A stretch of DNA of 62,500 nt from NCBI GenBank assembly GCA_012295275.1, contig CM022678.1, positions 19,720,556 through 19,783,055 on the forward strand. Reading direction: 5' to 3'. Source of the DNA: Chrysomallon squamiferum. Lineage: Eukaryota; Mollusca; Gastropoda; Neomphalida; Peltospiridae. Every line of letters begins with the position of its first letter. The stretch's first letter is position 1. Below the pieces are notes generated by a model that had not been told where the DNA came from, did no database searches, and was given only the letters and a program-made list of their open reading frames with translations. The translations under genes and the position numbers were made by a program. This document shows, piece after piece, positions 24,067 through 30,051 of this stretch.

Positions 24067-25321
24067 CTTGTGTTTTTATATATATATATATACATACATA
24101 TAAACACAAGCTCCTCTCTCTCTCTTTCTTTATATTTATATATAATCAATGCAATTTCCAATTTATTATGAACTAGAAAACACAAATCTTATCTCAACAA
24201 TAATAAAAGAACAATTATATAATTTTGGCATACATGTACACAATAACTAATAATAAATTAATTAGACCAAATAATTAATAAAAAATTAATTATACAATTT
24301 TGATTGTCAACAAAAACTAATAAAAAAAAATTAATTATAAAATGTTGATTTACTGTCAACAATAATTAATTAAAAAAATAATTAATAAATGAATTTTACA
24401 ATTTTGATTATTATCAACAAAACGTTTGAAAAACAAACAAAAACTTAAATACACAAATCTTGTTTCAACTTACTTGGACTCGGGGTCTATGCCAACATAA
24501 TCCTTCTTCTCAAACGGCGCACACAACAACTGCAAACGTTCGGTTCTCTCAAACGACCGATCGAGTCGCTTGCCCTCCAGGACGAAGAACAGAGATGTTA
24601 TGAATTCCCTCAGTCGCTCCTCCAAGTCGTCAGACTTCTCTAAACTCGGGTAAAACACAACCTCGGCGCCGGTACTTTCCTTCGTCAAACTGCCACTGTG
24701 ACTGCGTTGTGAACTGATTTCTGACGTCACAGTCTCTGAAGAATCAGCCACCGTCAAAGAATGGCTTCCTAAATGAGAAGTTTCTTCTTTAGAATGTTTC
24801 AGTGGTCCATCCGTCTGTCTCACGTGTCTGTCTGTCCGTTTGTCTTTCACATTTGCTTCTATCAGCGAAGATTTGTGTTGCCCGTCTTTCACCTGACCGT
24901 TTTCCACTGTGACCTCGGGAGGCAGCTCACTGTCAGTGAATGGCGAGCCATCTTTGTTCATTCCAAACACAATCAGTCTCGAGTTGTAAATTGTACTGGA
25001 GTATTCATCCTTCACACTTTTATATGCTTCGAACAGACTCTCGAACTCTTCGTGGGACGAGCATTTTCCGACGGAAATCAATCCGAGAACTTTTCGATGA
25101 GCCTGGAAGTCCCCCCACTCGTTGTTTTCTTTCGGGTAGCCACGTTTGTAGCGGACCCAGATGTTGCGTTTCTGGCCCTGGATGTGGATGCAGTCGATGT
25201 GTCGGATGCGGTCCCAGGCGCTGTTGAACGCCTGCGTGGTGAGGTTGCTGCCGGTGTGGCGAATGAGGATCAGCAGCGACTGGTGGTCGTCTGCCGTCTG
25301 ACTGTAGTCAACCAGACTCAT
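423..25321 (-). CDS. TRAPPC9: TRAPPC9 (TRAPPII complex subunit 9), multi-exon gene, 3' end outside window
   Basis: This is a trafficking protein particle complex subunit 9 (NIBP, Trs120-like) gene. The family is a TRAPPII subunit acting in Golgi and endosomal Rab activation. Nineteen exons on the minus strand translate to about 1019 codons that follow the vertebrate protein in order. Recognisable blocks include [67 protein letters not shown] and [17 protein letters not shown]. All junctions used are GT-AG and phase-compatible, except after exon 11. The gene leaves the window at its left edge, lacking roughly the last 150 codons. One exon expected between 9748 and 11421 (around the HELVY region of the human protein) is not found intact. 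The largest intron holds another gene. Identity is near certain; completeness in this assembly is not. Confidence 0.96.
706..968. repeat. Imperfect (TTA)n microsatellite block
   Basis: TTA/TCA/CTA triplets in the intron between TRAPPC9 exons 18 and 19. Open frames across it are low-complexity artefacts. Confidence 0.85.
1310..1490. repeat. 29-bp minisatellite adjoining the exon 18 donor
   Basis: About four copies of a unit containing GACAGAAATAAGATACATGA. On the sense strand each unit carries GTATCTTATTTCTGTCC, resembling the GTATCCTTTC that starts this intron. Confidence 0.75.
1491..1641 (-). CDS. TRAPPC9: TRAPPC9 exon 18
   Basis: Encodes [20 protein letters not shown] to [11 protein letters not shown], aligning with the human QRMAIQVDKF...LGICWRIP region. 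Acceptor gtttcag|G. The chosen donor ATA|gtatcc is weak but gives the right phase for exon 19. Confidence 0.86.
1711..2169. repeat. AAT/GAT block and (CT)n tract in TRAPPC9 intron
   Basis: Imperfect AAT/GAT triplets span 1711-1873. AT-rich unique DNA follows, then an essentially pure (CT)n run at 2096-2169. In the transcribed strand this last run is (GA)n starting 14 nt after the exon 17 donor. Confidence 0.9.
2184..2294 (-). CDS. TRAPPC9: TRAPPC9 exon 17
   Basis: Encodes [20 protein letters not shown] then [16 protein letters not shown], matching the human RQCHLLLDVFNSTEHELTV region. The donor AAGAAG|gtgaga is followed after 14 nt by a sense-strand (GA)n tract. Confidence 0.93.
2295..2925. 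other. TRAPPC9 intron, AT-rich, weak internal repeats
   Basis: Contains imperfect direct repeats around ACAGTATAAAAACAGGTGACA (about 2377, 2463, 2549) and a short AAAT run. No exon or RNA gene was recognised. Confidence 0.5.
2926..3068 (-). CDS. TRAPPC9: TRAPPC9 exon 16
   Basis: Encodes [20 protein letters not shown] then [20 protein letters not shown], matching the human [20 protein letters not shown] region. Donor CTGAG|gtgagt. Its acceptor sits directly against an AAC/AAT repeat. Confidence 0.93.
3071..3298. repeat. (AAC)n/(AAT)n microsatellite
   Basis: A triplet repeat beginning within 3 nt of the exon 16 acceptor. On the sense strand it supplies a T-rich upstream context. Confidence 0.9.
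3560..3750. repeat. 20-bp minisatellite
   Basis: About nine units resembling GATGGTGATTGAAGTGAGGT, with G/A variation, lying in the intron between exons 15 and 16. Confidence 0.85.
3802..3860 (-). CDS. TRAPPC9: TRAPPC9 exon 15
   Basis: A 59-nt exon encoding [19 protein letters not shown], a poorly conserved linker in the family. Support comes mainly from its GT-AG borders and codon phases on both sides. Acceptor atttacag|AT, donor AACAAG|gtaaga. Confidence 0.82.
3868..4335. repeat. AAC and TAG/TAGCAG triplet tract
   Basis: Compound triplet microsatellite, AAC/AAT turning into TAG/CAG, upstream of the exon 15 acceptor. No gene evidence. Confidence 0.85.
4454..4591 (-). CDS. TRAPPC9: TRAPPC9 exon 14
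   Basis: Encodes [20 protein letters not shown] to PELCSP, aligning with the human segment [20 protein letters not shown]. Acceptor tttctcag|AT, donor CCAG|gtaaaa. Confidence 0.9.
4618..5277. repeat. Compound (CA)n/(TA)n microsatellite and AT-rich intron
   Basis: Alternating CA- and TA-rich blocks at 4618-4945 recur as a roughly 110-bp higher-order unit (ACATACATAAACACACACAC then TATATA), about three copies. The remainder to 5277 is AT-rich and featureless. Confidence 0.8.
5278..5366 (-). CDS. TRAPPC9: TRAPPC9 exon 13
   Basis: Encodes [20 protein letters not shown] then VLNSGKSEN, aligning with the human LIIKLENIGMEPLEKLEV region. Acceptor tgtttcag|T, donor AAATG|gtaaac; both phases fit. 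Confidence 0.92.
5376..5770. repeat. (AAAT)n microsatellite with an internal duplication
   Basis: AAAT-rich block upstream of exon 13. A roughly 120-bp segment containing AGTAGATAAATA and AACACTCACATAAATAAAT is present twice (about 5410 and 5540). Confidence 0.85.
5994..6204 (-). CDS. TRAPPC9: TRAPPC9 exon 12
   Basis: Encodes [20 protein letters not shown] to [10 protein letters not shown]. It aligns with the human [20 protein letters not shown] region and ends at the LYNGES-like strand. Acceptor gttgctag|GA, donor CAGAG|gtgagg. Confidence 0.94.
6205..6984. other. TRAPPC9 intron, mostly unique
   Basis: A poly-A run at about 6216-6234 abuts the exon 12 acceptor. The rest is AT-rich with no recognisable feature. 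Confidence 0.5.
6985..7620. repeat. 58-bp minisatellite, about ten copies
   Basis: The unit carries TACTAAGTCATGTGATAGTA followed by AAGTTACTAGTTACACTAAA. Copies are 85-100% alike by eye. It starts about 20 nt past the unresolved exon 11 donor and may have obscured that splice junction. Confidence 0.9.
7642..7742 (-). CDS. TRAPPC9: TRAPPC9 exon 11 (3' boundary unresolved)
   Basis: Encodes [20 protein letters not shown] then [13 protein letters not shown], matching the human [20 protein letters not shown] region. The only nearby donor, AAAAAAG|gttttt, leaves two codon bases, whereas exon 12 needs one. About seven human residues (the TGTITVN strand) are also unaccounted for. A homopolymer indel in the A6 run or an unrecognised microexon could explain this. 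Confidence 0.85.
7743..7862. repeat. 33-bp repeat of the exon 11 acceptor region
   Basis: About three copies whose sense strand reads TTTTTGATGTTTTCCAGGG, resembling the true acceptor TTTGTGTTTTGCAG|GG of exon 11 immediately next to them. Confidence 0.75.
8144..8229 (-). CDS. TRAPPC9: TRAPPC9 exon 10
   Basis: Encodes [20 protein letters not shown] then RELKIQYI, matching the human FQWVQGDVCEVQLMVYNP region. Acceptor gtgtttag|AT, donor CATT|gtaagt. Confidence 0.94.
8240..8640. repeat. Two adjoining minisatellites
   Basis: A ~25-bp unit (TTATATCACAAACACATCAT) spans 8262-8360. A 35-bp unit (CAGTATTCATCATTAATATG), about seven copies, follows to about 8610. Both lie in the intron upstream of exon 10. 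Confidence 0.85.
8780..8916 (-). CDS. TRAPPC9: TRAPPC9 exon 9
   Basis: Encodes [20 protein letters not shown] and ends CLTSPKL. The acceptor is ctgatttcag|G and the donor ACTGG|gtcagt. Codon phases match exons 8 and 10. Confidence 0.93.
8917..9310. repeat. ~115-bp tandem repeat beginning at the exon 9 acceptor
   Basis: About 3.5 copies of AATCAGGGGAGGTAATCATG followed by AAATATCAAGCAACAGCAAC. The first copy includes the polypyrimidine tract of exon 9 (sense TTACCTCCCCTGATTTCAG). Later copies have lost the terminal AG. Confidence 0.8.
9571..9747 (-). CDS. TRAPPC9: TRAPPC9 exon 8 (after the missing exon)
   Basis: Encodes [20 protein letters not shown] through LPYVK, matching the human [20 protein letters not shown] region. 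The acceptor ttgcag|A needs two bases from an upstream exon, but exon 7 supplies one, so at least one intervening exon is required. Confidence 0.93.
9890..11060. repeat. ACAGACAG-type and degenerate ~60-90 bp repeats; missing-exon interval
   Basis: 9890-10440 has ~80-bp units rich in GACAGACACACTAACAGACA. 10440-11060 has scrambled units containing AGACTAAACAGTTATAAACA. Two fragments (10536-10558 and 10707-10728) translate on the minus strand to PNGWPVIQ and PNDWPVIQ, resembling the start of the missing TRAPPC9 exon (human GWAAVQ). The rest of that exon is not recognisable. Confidence 0.6.
11422..11617 (-). CDS. TRAPPC9: TRAPPC9 exon 7
   Basis: Encodes [20 protein letters not shown] and on to SLDPKEFVK, strongly matching the family. 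The acceptor is ttgttacag|ATACACAG and the donor AAAG|gtaaga. The intron just upstream is an array of copies of this very acceptor with the first 18 exon bases (see 11618-13075). Confidence 0.95.
11618..13075 (-). repeat. ~30-copy array of the TRAPPC9 exon 7 acceptor plus 18 coding bases
   Basis: Units of 49 bp (and a 41-bp variant) read, on the minus strand, TTTATTCTTTGTTACAG then ATACACAGATACAGCACT then GTAACTAAACACAG. The first two pieces are identical to the polypyrimidine tract, AG and first 18 nt of exon 7. Copy number was counted by eye. Distal units (12790-13075) are diverged and carry a GTT triplet expansion. Confidence 0.92.
13708..13779 (-). CDS. TRAPPC9: TRAPPC9 exon 6
   Basis: A 72-nt exon encoding [20 protein letters not shown] plus DDDR, aligned to the human EASEFLQNAVYINL region. 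Acceptor tttttcag|AAG, donor AGG|gtatgt, phase 0 on both sides. Confidence 0.94.
13803..13870. repeat. (AAAT)n microsatellite
   Basis: Nearly pure AAAT run about 20 nt upstream of the exon 6 acceptor. Confidence 0.9.
13871..14985. other. TRAPPC9 intron / 3' flank of the double-TALE gene
   Basis: TTA/TCA microsatellite at about 13991-14090, then AT-rich unique sequence. A minus-strand AATAAA (plus TTTATT at 14750) lies about 630 nt past the TALE stop codon and is a possible poly(A) signal. No exon recognised. Confidence 0.4.
14990..15415 (-). repeat. Degenerate repeat family overlapping the TALE stop codon
   Basis: Units of about 68 bp (AGTGACATTTTCAGTTTGCC...AAAGTGACTAGC) shorten to 33-bp units near the gene (ACTGAAACAGCGACATTCTC). 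The final codons of the TALE protein, RLRMSLFQ and stop, lie inside one unit. Confidence 0.85.
15379..16725 (-). CDS. Double-TALE gene exon 3 with both homeodomains
   Basis: Starts [20 protein letters not shown] in the frame selected by the proposed acceptor ctgcag|GGT. A Ser-rich region with (GAT)n-encoded poly-Ser follows. Homeodomain 1 lies at about 15951-15763 and homeodomain 2 at about 15711-15523. A basic C-terminal tail ends LRMSLFQ. Stop at 15379-15381. Confidence 0.88.
   Translation of the reverse strand, partial: GLAEILSVLLQQHQQQESSSASSSSSAFHRGLPTQATSLPSASATFLGASPFLQWASPVMSKATCPSSGAAASVQKIASLMSSSSSSSSSSSGFQIPTSVSAEQILATSSPSSSSSFSSASRTAANYIKQTPLTRQKIVEQAENVSATVDDSKNTPASTSTTAAADVVHSDSDVSSPVITSTSSPVCQSRQKISTFPSRIISDDTTSTSTSTSPTETSSDKAETKSSSPNSSTSDFLSPGDDNRGSMMSSMMMLTPQEQTRQQRHHVTQVLTEWYESHVQYPYPSDDDVATLSDLTETKPSQVRKWLANKRVRSFNTLSITGNDHPIKYKYQQKSGSATTTVRRPQYKVLNGAAKKVLSDWFEARVENPYPTDEEKEELALSAGISTSQVKSWFANKRSRTNNTRRQVPNYFIKKYPSYTPIVEMVVHQREQRRQAGHCDRLRMSLFQ
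15379..18856 (-). CDS. Protein with two TALE-class homeodomains (676 aa predicted)
   Basis: A predicted transcription factor in three exons. The C-terminal half has two homeodomains, each with the three-residue TALE loop insertion seen as [14 protein letters not shown] and [11 protein letters not shown]. Recognition helices are [16 protein letters not shown] and [17 protein letters not shown]48, N51 and R53 are kept in both; residue 50 is Ala in both, as in Iroquois proteins, and F49 is Leu in the first. No MEIS, PBC or IRO-box motif was seen. The N-terminus is Ser/Pro-rich, and exon 2 has a compact Cys/Arg-containing segment of unknown function. TALE genes expanded in spiralians (SPILE genes), so a lineage-specific member is likely. 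It is nested, same strand, in TRAPPC9 intron 5. Confidence 0.88.
16726..16777 (-). other. Candidate 52-nt intron
   Basis: Exons 2 and 3 lie in different frames with overlapping open regions. Removing GTGAGA...CTGCAG (52 nt, 3n+1) joins them exactly in frame. The alternative is a one-base assembly error or a real frameshift near CTGAGACC, because the 52 nt are also open in the exon 2 frame. Confidence 0.55.
16778..17056 (-). CDS. Double-TALE gene exon 2
   Basis: Acceptor gtttccag|GTT. It encodes 93 residues, including [20 protein letters not shown] and [20 protein letters not shown]. The normal codon composition and lack of low complexity suggest a folded domain, but I recognise no family. 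The proposed donor is TGCAAA|gtgaga. Confidence 0.75.
17057..18451. other. Double-TALE intron 1
   Basis: AT-rich unique sequence, with a short TATC/TAGA repeat around 18125-18235 and a CA run at about 18291-18310. No exon seen. Confidence 0.5.
18452..18856 (-). CDS. Double-TALE gene exon 1
   Basis: The start codon gives [20 protein letters not shown]; a second Met at residue 9 could also be used. A run of LSP/SP motifs (about residues 72-97, [19 protein letters not shown]) comes from a short coding repeat and offers proline-directed phosphorylation sites. The donor CTGCAG|gttagt is phase 0. Confidence 0.8.
18857..20300. other. Upstream region of the double-TALE gene
   Basis: Comparatively GC-richer, non-repetitive DNA at 19000-19960 holds at least five GTTACCTCCC(T)T-like motifs and three copies of TAATCACTATCACAACA. 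Then comes a (AAT)n/(TAG)n microsatellite at 19978-20135. A promoter for the TALE gene is expected here, but no TATA box is convincing. Confidence 0.5.
20301..20369 (-). CDS. TRAPPC9: TRAPPC9 exon 5
   Basis: A 69-nt exon encoding [20 protein letters not shown] plus LQK, aligned to the human [20 protein letters not shown] region. It is phase 0 on both sides. The following 6.5-kb intron contains the double-TALE gene. Confidence 0.94.
20370..21173. other. TRAPPC9 intron 4
   Basis: AT-rich with short TAGA/CAGA runs at about 20401-20475. No recognised feature. Confidence 0.5.
21174..21283 (-). CDS. TRAPPC9: TRAPPC9 exon 4
   Basis: Encodes [20 protein letters not shown] and [16 protein letters not shown], matching the human segment that contains EDIIDKYKEAI. 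Acceptor gttgcag|CT, donor CAAG|gtcatt, phase 0 at its 3' end. Confidence 0.94.
21284..21905. repeat. TRAPPC9 intron 3 with (CT)n(CA)n
   Basis: A T-rich stretch with TTTA repeats (21355-21545), then (CT)n at 21700-21720 joined to (CA)n at 21721-21773. Confidence 0.85.
21906..22025 (-). CDS. TRAPPC9: TRAPPC9 exon 3
   Basis: Encodes [20 protein letters not shown] followed by a Ser/Thr-rich part ending MDAAAR. The acceptor ttcag|GT completes a Gly codon; the donor is AGAT|gtaagt. Confidence 0.93.
22026..23631. other. TRAPPC9 intron 2
   Basis: TATC run at about 22225-22262 and (CT)n at 22664-22720. 22850-23630 holds diverged repeats around TTTATGAAGTGTTTTCTTAA and CTTGTATCATAACA (about 23030-23110, 23175-23225, 23430, 23560). 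No exon recognised. Confidence 0.55.
23632..23777 (-). CDS. TRAPPC9: TRAPPC9 exon 2
   Basis: Encodes [20 protein letters not shown], then [20 protein letters not shown] and VNDFLWMG, a close match to the family. The acceptor is gttgtag|A (phase 2) and the donor GGGAG|gtttgt. Confidence 0.95.
23778..24473. repeat. TRAPPC9 intron 1 with hairpin-forming inverted repeat
   Basis: (TA)n, (CA)n and (GA)n lead into a near-perfect inverted repeat: GAGAGGAGCTTGTGTTT ending at 24075 faces AAACACAAGCTCCTCTC starting at 24103, with an AT-rich loop. The remainder is AT-rich with TTAAT repeats (24255-24400). Confidence 0.8.
24474..25321 (-). CDS. TRAPPC9: TRAPPC9 exon 1 (start codon)
   Basis: The ATG at 25321-25319 begins [20 protein letters not shown], matching the family N-terminus. 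The exon encodes 282 codons plus two bases. A long Ser/Thr/Lys-rich stretch (about residues 125-215, after DSELPPE) has no clear human counterpart. The family sequence resumes at [20 protein letters not shown] and ends at GIDPES. The donor AA|gtaagt joins the next exon as a Lys codon. Confidence 0.96.
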
Positions 25322-25382
25322 TCTGGTGAGAATTTTTTAACCGGATGTCATCTTTAAATCTTTTAAATAATCACTGAAAAAA

Positions 25383-25417
25383 AAAAATAATAATAATAAT
25401 AAATTAATAAATAAATA

Positions 25418-25455
<38 letters not shown>

Positions 25456-25505
25456 AATAATAATAATAAGAAGAAGATGAAGAAGAAGAAGAAATAATAA
25501 TAATA

Positions 25506-25546
<41 letters not shown>
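25383..25546. repeat. (AAT)n/(GAT)n/(AAG)n microsatellite
   Basis: Compound triplet tract about 60 nt upstream of the TRAPPC9 start codon, possibly within the 5' UTR or its intron. Confidence 0.9.
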
Positions 25547-25547
<1 letters not shown>

Positions 25548-26998
25548 GTTAAAATAAACTTATGTCAGATAAAATAATTAGTGAATAATTATTCATTATT
25601 GTCAGTGTTCGTGTTTGTATATGTTTATACTAATTTATTTTTGGGTATGTGTATAAAGAATATTTTATTTTCAAAACAAAAAGTCTTGGCAGATTTATCA
25701 TGTGCTTTGTTTAATTATCATGTGTAATTTTCCAAAGTGAAATTTTGCAGAATATGATTTAACAATTTCTATCCATTCTGGGCATTTTACGTTTTCCTGT
25801 GCAGACAGATTTAATGCAAATACCTATGCAACTACTACAGACTATAGTAATAGTTTATAACGTCCCTAACTTTATATATAGTTAACCTTTAAATAACTGC
25901 TAGTCGTATTTTGTTTCTTATAATACGTTTCTTAATAATTTATTTGTTCAGGTTTCCGAAATTAAAAAATGGAACAAATATGCCGAACTATTCGAATATT
26001 CGCAACAGATACTTTACTGAATTACTGAGAATCTGTGAGATTAATTTTTGGCAGTTTTAAACATATCCAAGATGTAATAATACTAATATTATTAGTTATG
26101 TGATTATTTGCTTAAACAACAACAACAAAAATTGCTATGAGTTAACTATATCTGCAGTCTGATCTCTTTACGATATTATTTTACATTTTATTTATTTATT
26201 TTTTGTTTCCTGGCGTCGAATGTTCCACTTGTTGGACTGAAATAAAGTGGACATGGGACGTCAATAAAAACATTTATTCCGGTGGCATAGTGTGCGCACA
26301 GCATGAAGTTAAAATTTAACCAGAATTATACAATTGCTGTGCACTGGCAACACAGCTACTTAGAAAACACTAAGACTAAATCCTTTCTTTAACATAAATA
26401 CCTTGGCAATTTCCAATCACTTTCATTTTTGCGGCCATATTGGAAATTTATCTCATGTTGTCACACGAGATCGTGGGTGTCTGGCGAGACCTATTTCGTT
26501 TATTTTCGTATCCTCTTACTGCAGAATCATAAATTTCGTATGTTTCCGTAAATTATTTATAAGCGGGAACTAAGACGATTCAAATTGTTAAATATGCGTA
26601 AATAAATAAAAACATTCTTAAATCTACGAATATTATTTTACCATCAATTTAAATGTATCGTTTATACCTGTAAAAGGATTTTCTTTTTTTTTTCTTTTTT
26701 TTAATGCTTATGTACTTTTATTAAACTTTTTATCCTTTTTCTTCTTTTATTTATTTATTTATGTATATTTATTTATATTTATATTTTATTTTAAAATATT
26801 GTTTATTAAATTTATTTTATCATTTATAATATATACGATGTTTATTATATTTTACAGAGTTTAAACATCTTATTTTAAAAGCCTCGGTACAAAATTTTGT
26901 AAACTTTATGTATGTTAATTGTTTGAAAAAAGAAATAATTTATTACTGACATTGTTCTCATCTGCTATTTATTTTTTTAATCATGATCATCATCGTCG
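25547..26998. other. TRAPPC9 upstream region
   Basis: AT-rich, mostly unique sequence between TRAPPC9 and the 28353 gene. The part around 26200-26590 is less AT-rich and holds a promoter-like motif. No coding exon recognised. Confidence 0.5.
26431..26446 (-). promoter_or_regulatory. YY1-like element, possible TRAPPC9 promoter
   Basis: The minus strand reads CCAATATGGCCGC, close to the CAANATGGCGGC element found near transcription starts of many housekeeping genes and oriented as TRAPPC9 is. It lies about 1.1 kb upstream of the ATG, which would imply a 5' UTR intron. Motif resemblance only. Confidence 0.35.
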
Positions 26999-27013
26999 TC
27001 TTCTTTAGTTTCG

Positions 27014-27086
27014 TATTATTATTATTATTATTATTGTTGTTGTTGTTGTTGTTATTGTTGTTGTTATTATTATTATTATTATTATA
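27014..27086. repeat. (ATT)n/(GTT)n microsatellite
   Basis: Triplet tract between TRAPPC9 and the 28353 gene. Open frames across it are artefacts. Confidence 0.9.
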
Positions 27087-27173
27087 AATATGGATTTTAA
27101 ATAAATTTAAAATAAATATCCATTTTACTTTTAAGCACGCGCCAGAAATAAGGCAAAAGTAAAATGGAGTTCC

Positions 27174-27197
27174 TGACGTCATAGATGAGTGACGTCA
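27174..27197. promoter_or_regulatory. Pair of perfect CRE palindromes
   Basis: TGACGTCA occurs at 27174-27181 and again at 27190-27197, separated by 8 bp. This is a classic CREB/ATF element, about 1.15 kb upstream of the plus-strand gene at 28353. Likely a promoter element; target gene unproven. Confidence 0.45.
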
Positions 27198-27529
27198 TTG
27201 CAGATGTGAAAATAATTAACAATAGGCGCCAGAATTTAGTGGTTGTGGTTTCAAACACAATCCGTATTAAAGTGAGTGTTAAAATTATTACCATTATTAT
27301 TAGTGTTGTTGTTGTTGTTGTTGATTGTTGTTGTTGTTGTTATTCACGAGAGGTTCATCAAAGGTCTTGGTGTGAGCAGAATTGTCTGAGAAAACCTGGA
27401 TCGATGATTCTTTGCTGTTAATCTGTCGGCTAATGGTAGAATGTTTCTTCTTTCGTCAAATCATTATACACAGCAAAACGCCACAGACAAACCATAAGTA
27501 AAAAGTTAATAATATAACTAGCTGATGTA

Positions 27530-27797
27530 CACCTACACAATTATACACCTACACAATTATACACCTACAGAATTAAACACCTACACAATTATATATTCAA
27601 CTGATTCTAACTAATCTAACAGCAATTACTACTATTACTAGTACTATCACCACCACTGCCACTACTACTCCTACTCCTACTACTACGTCTACTGCTGCTA
27701 CTACTGCTATAGCAATACCAGTAAAATGAATAACTATTACTATAATTTAAAAAGTAATGTTAACATAAGTAATACACTACTTTAGCTATTACTCTTT

Positions 27798-27837
<40 letters not shown>

Positions 27838-28161
27838 AATTACTACTACTAGTGCAGCCTATTTGACTATTAGTAATACTAATACGATTAAACATAAAAA
27901 GCAAATCCATTCCATTTTTTTTTTGTTATATTTATTTTATTTTATTTCATTTATTTATTTACTTTTAAAAATTTCTTATTACTTTTTTTTTTTTTTTTTT
28001 TTTTTTATTTGTTTGTTTTTTTGTGGTTTGTTTATTTGTTTATTTATGTATTTATTTATTTACTTTCAAAAATTTATTATTTCTTTTTTTTTTCTTTGCA
28101 TTTATTTGTTTATTTCGTGGTTTGTTTGTTTGTTTATTTATGTATGTATTTTGTGGTTTGT

Positions 28162-28192
<31 letters not shown>

Positions 28193-28333
28193 CTTTCAAA
28201 ACTTTATTATTTCTTTTTTTTTTTCTTTGCATTTCTTTGTTTATTTTGTGGTTTGTTTGTTTGTTTTATTTATTTATTTATTTATTTGTTTGTTTATTTA
28301 TGTATTTATTTATTTGTTTGTTTGATTTGTTCA
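27530..28333. repeat. Minisatellite, CTA triplets and (TTTA)n block
   Basis: A 15-bp unit ACACCTACACAATTAT occurs four times at 27525-27592. CTA/CTG triplets fill 27625-27850 and a T-rich (TTTA/TTTG)n block, with a ~120-bp higher-order repeat, fills 27915-28330. A candidate acceptor, TTTGTTCAG, ends at 28335 just before the gene start. Confidence 0.85.
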
Positions 28334-28352
28334 GAAATGATTTAAGAGCCTT

Positions 28353-30051
28353 ATGGCGCGCACTGCTGACGGCACCAAACATCCAGGTCAAATCGGAACT
28401 GCGTCATCATCGACTTCATCGTCAGCGTCTGAAAACCTGTACGATACTGCTCAGAGTACGTCGAGCAATGTCTTCCACAAATATCCTTACTTCAAAACCG
28501 GCAAGCAAGGCATTGCGAGCCACTTTTACAACAACGTCAACTACGACAACGAGGAGGACGATGTGGCAGAGGACGAAGATGACTCGAAAGAGGAAGAAAT
28601 CGACCACGAACAGATGGATCCGAATTTCCCGGTCGAACTACTAGATCAGTCGGATGAATTTGACGACGATATCGATTTCGGTAACGATGATATTGATGAC
28701 GATGATGATGATGATGTTGATGTTGATGCTGATGTCGAAATCGAATATGATGAAGACGCCGAAAATTACATCTATGATGATGATGATGATGATTATGGTG
28801 ATGATGATGATGATGATGTCAACGATTTTGATGCTGCCGCGGGAAAAAAGAGTTACGCGCAAAACGTTGCCTACGTCGTTGACAATCTGGAATTCAACGA
28901 CCGCGGTGAACACGAACTTCTGAACGCCGGCGAGAAGGAATCGTATTTTCAACTAAAACCACGGGGCAAGGTCAACATGGCGGCGCGTCGTGTCAACACG
29001 GACGAGCCCCATCAGCAAGGAAGTGTCCACGCGCCCGACACGTACTCTCAGAACAACCGACACGCTTCAGTGAACTCGAGAGGAGAAGGTGCGGCGAGAT
29101 ATCCCAAAGTGGATTACAGCGTCGCTGGCGGTTACTCCAAAAACAACGCCTCCAACGGACTCAGCTGGCGGGAAGGGGCGGGCAGATACCCACAGAGTGA
29201 CGATGTAGGCGTGGCCTACGGATACCACCCCCAAAATGATGGATACGGCCATCGGGCTGGGGCCGTGAAGTATCAACAAGGAGACGGCGGTTACCTTGGA
29301 AACGAAACGGTCGACGGGTTCAGCGTGAAGAGAGGGGCGAGACGGTACGAAGACGAAGAGGAGGAGGAGGCTGGCGTAGACAGCAAAAGCAGCGATTCGT
29401 CCTTGAACAAGGACGATCTGGTTCCTATCGTCTGCTCGAGTTCCGGTTATTTCTGGGAGCGGAAGAAGTACGAGTCCGGGAAGACGCTGGGTGTGCGACT
29501 GCAGCGCTACATCAACTACATCTGCAACCTCGAGGACGAGGCCAGCGGGCGCTTGGATAACGACCTCAGCGACGCCGCGGTAGAAGCTGCCAGAAGACTG
29601 AAAGAAGCCATGGAAGACGGCACGGTTCACGACGAGGCTTTCGAAGAGGAGGACGACGACGCTGCACACGAAAACAACGTCGACGACGTCGATATGTCCG
29701 AGTCTAACGACGTCAACAATCAGAACTGGTTCCACCGAAGACGACGCAGGCCGGAGTCGTCGGATTACGGTCACGACGACGGCGGAAGGTCGAACGCACG
29801 GAACAACACGCGCAGACAGACCACGTCGTCGCCCACCATGAACACGTTGTATTTTCCAAACCGGTCAGCAGCGTCACGGACTGCGACGGCGTCGCTGCCA
29901 ACAAACTCGCAGCCGCTGCCGCAGACGAACAACTTCGCGTCGACGTTGAAGTTCTGGCGAGGAGTGGAAAGGATCATGGTTCCTCACTTCGTGCGGGAAG
30001 CCGCAAGTCTTCTAAGCGAGTCCGAAACCAGCACGGATAACTCAGACTCGG
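28353..30051 (+). CDS. Exon 1 of acidic membrane protein
   Basis: Opens MARTADGTKHPGQIGTASSS and stays open through 566 codons. The donor ACTCGG|gtaaat follows ETSTDNSDS. Codons are mixed and GC-richer than the surroundings except in the GAT repeats, supporting real coding. Confidence 0.87.

Noticed and set aside
24773-25357. Plus-strand 194-codon frame
   Set aside because: Antisense shadow of TRAPPC9 exon 1.
29067-29774. Minus-strand 235-codon frame
   Set aside because: Antisense of the GC-rich coding exon of the acidic membrane protein; no motif or codon support.
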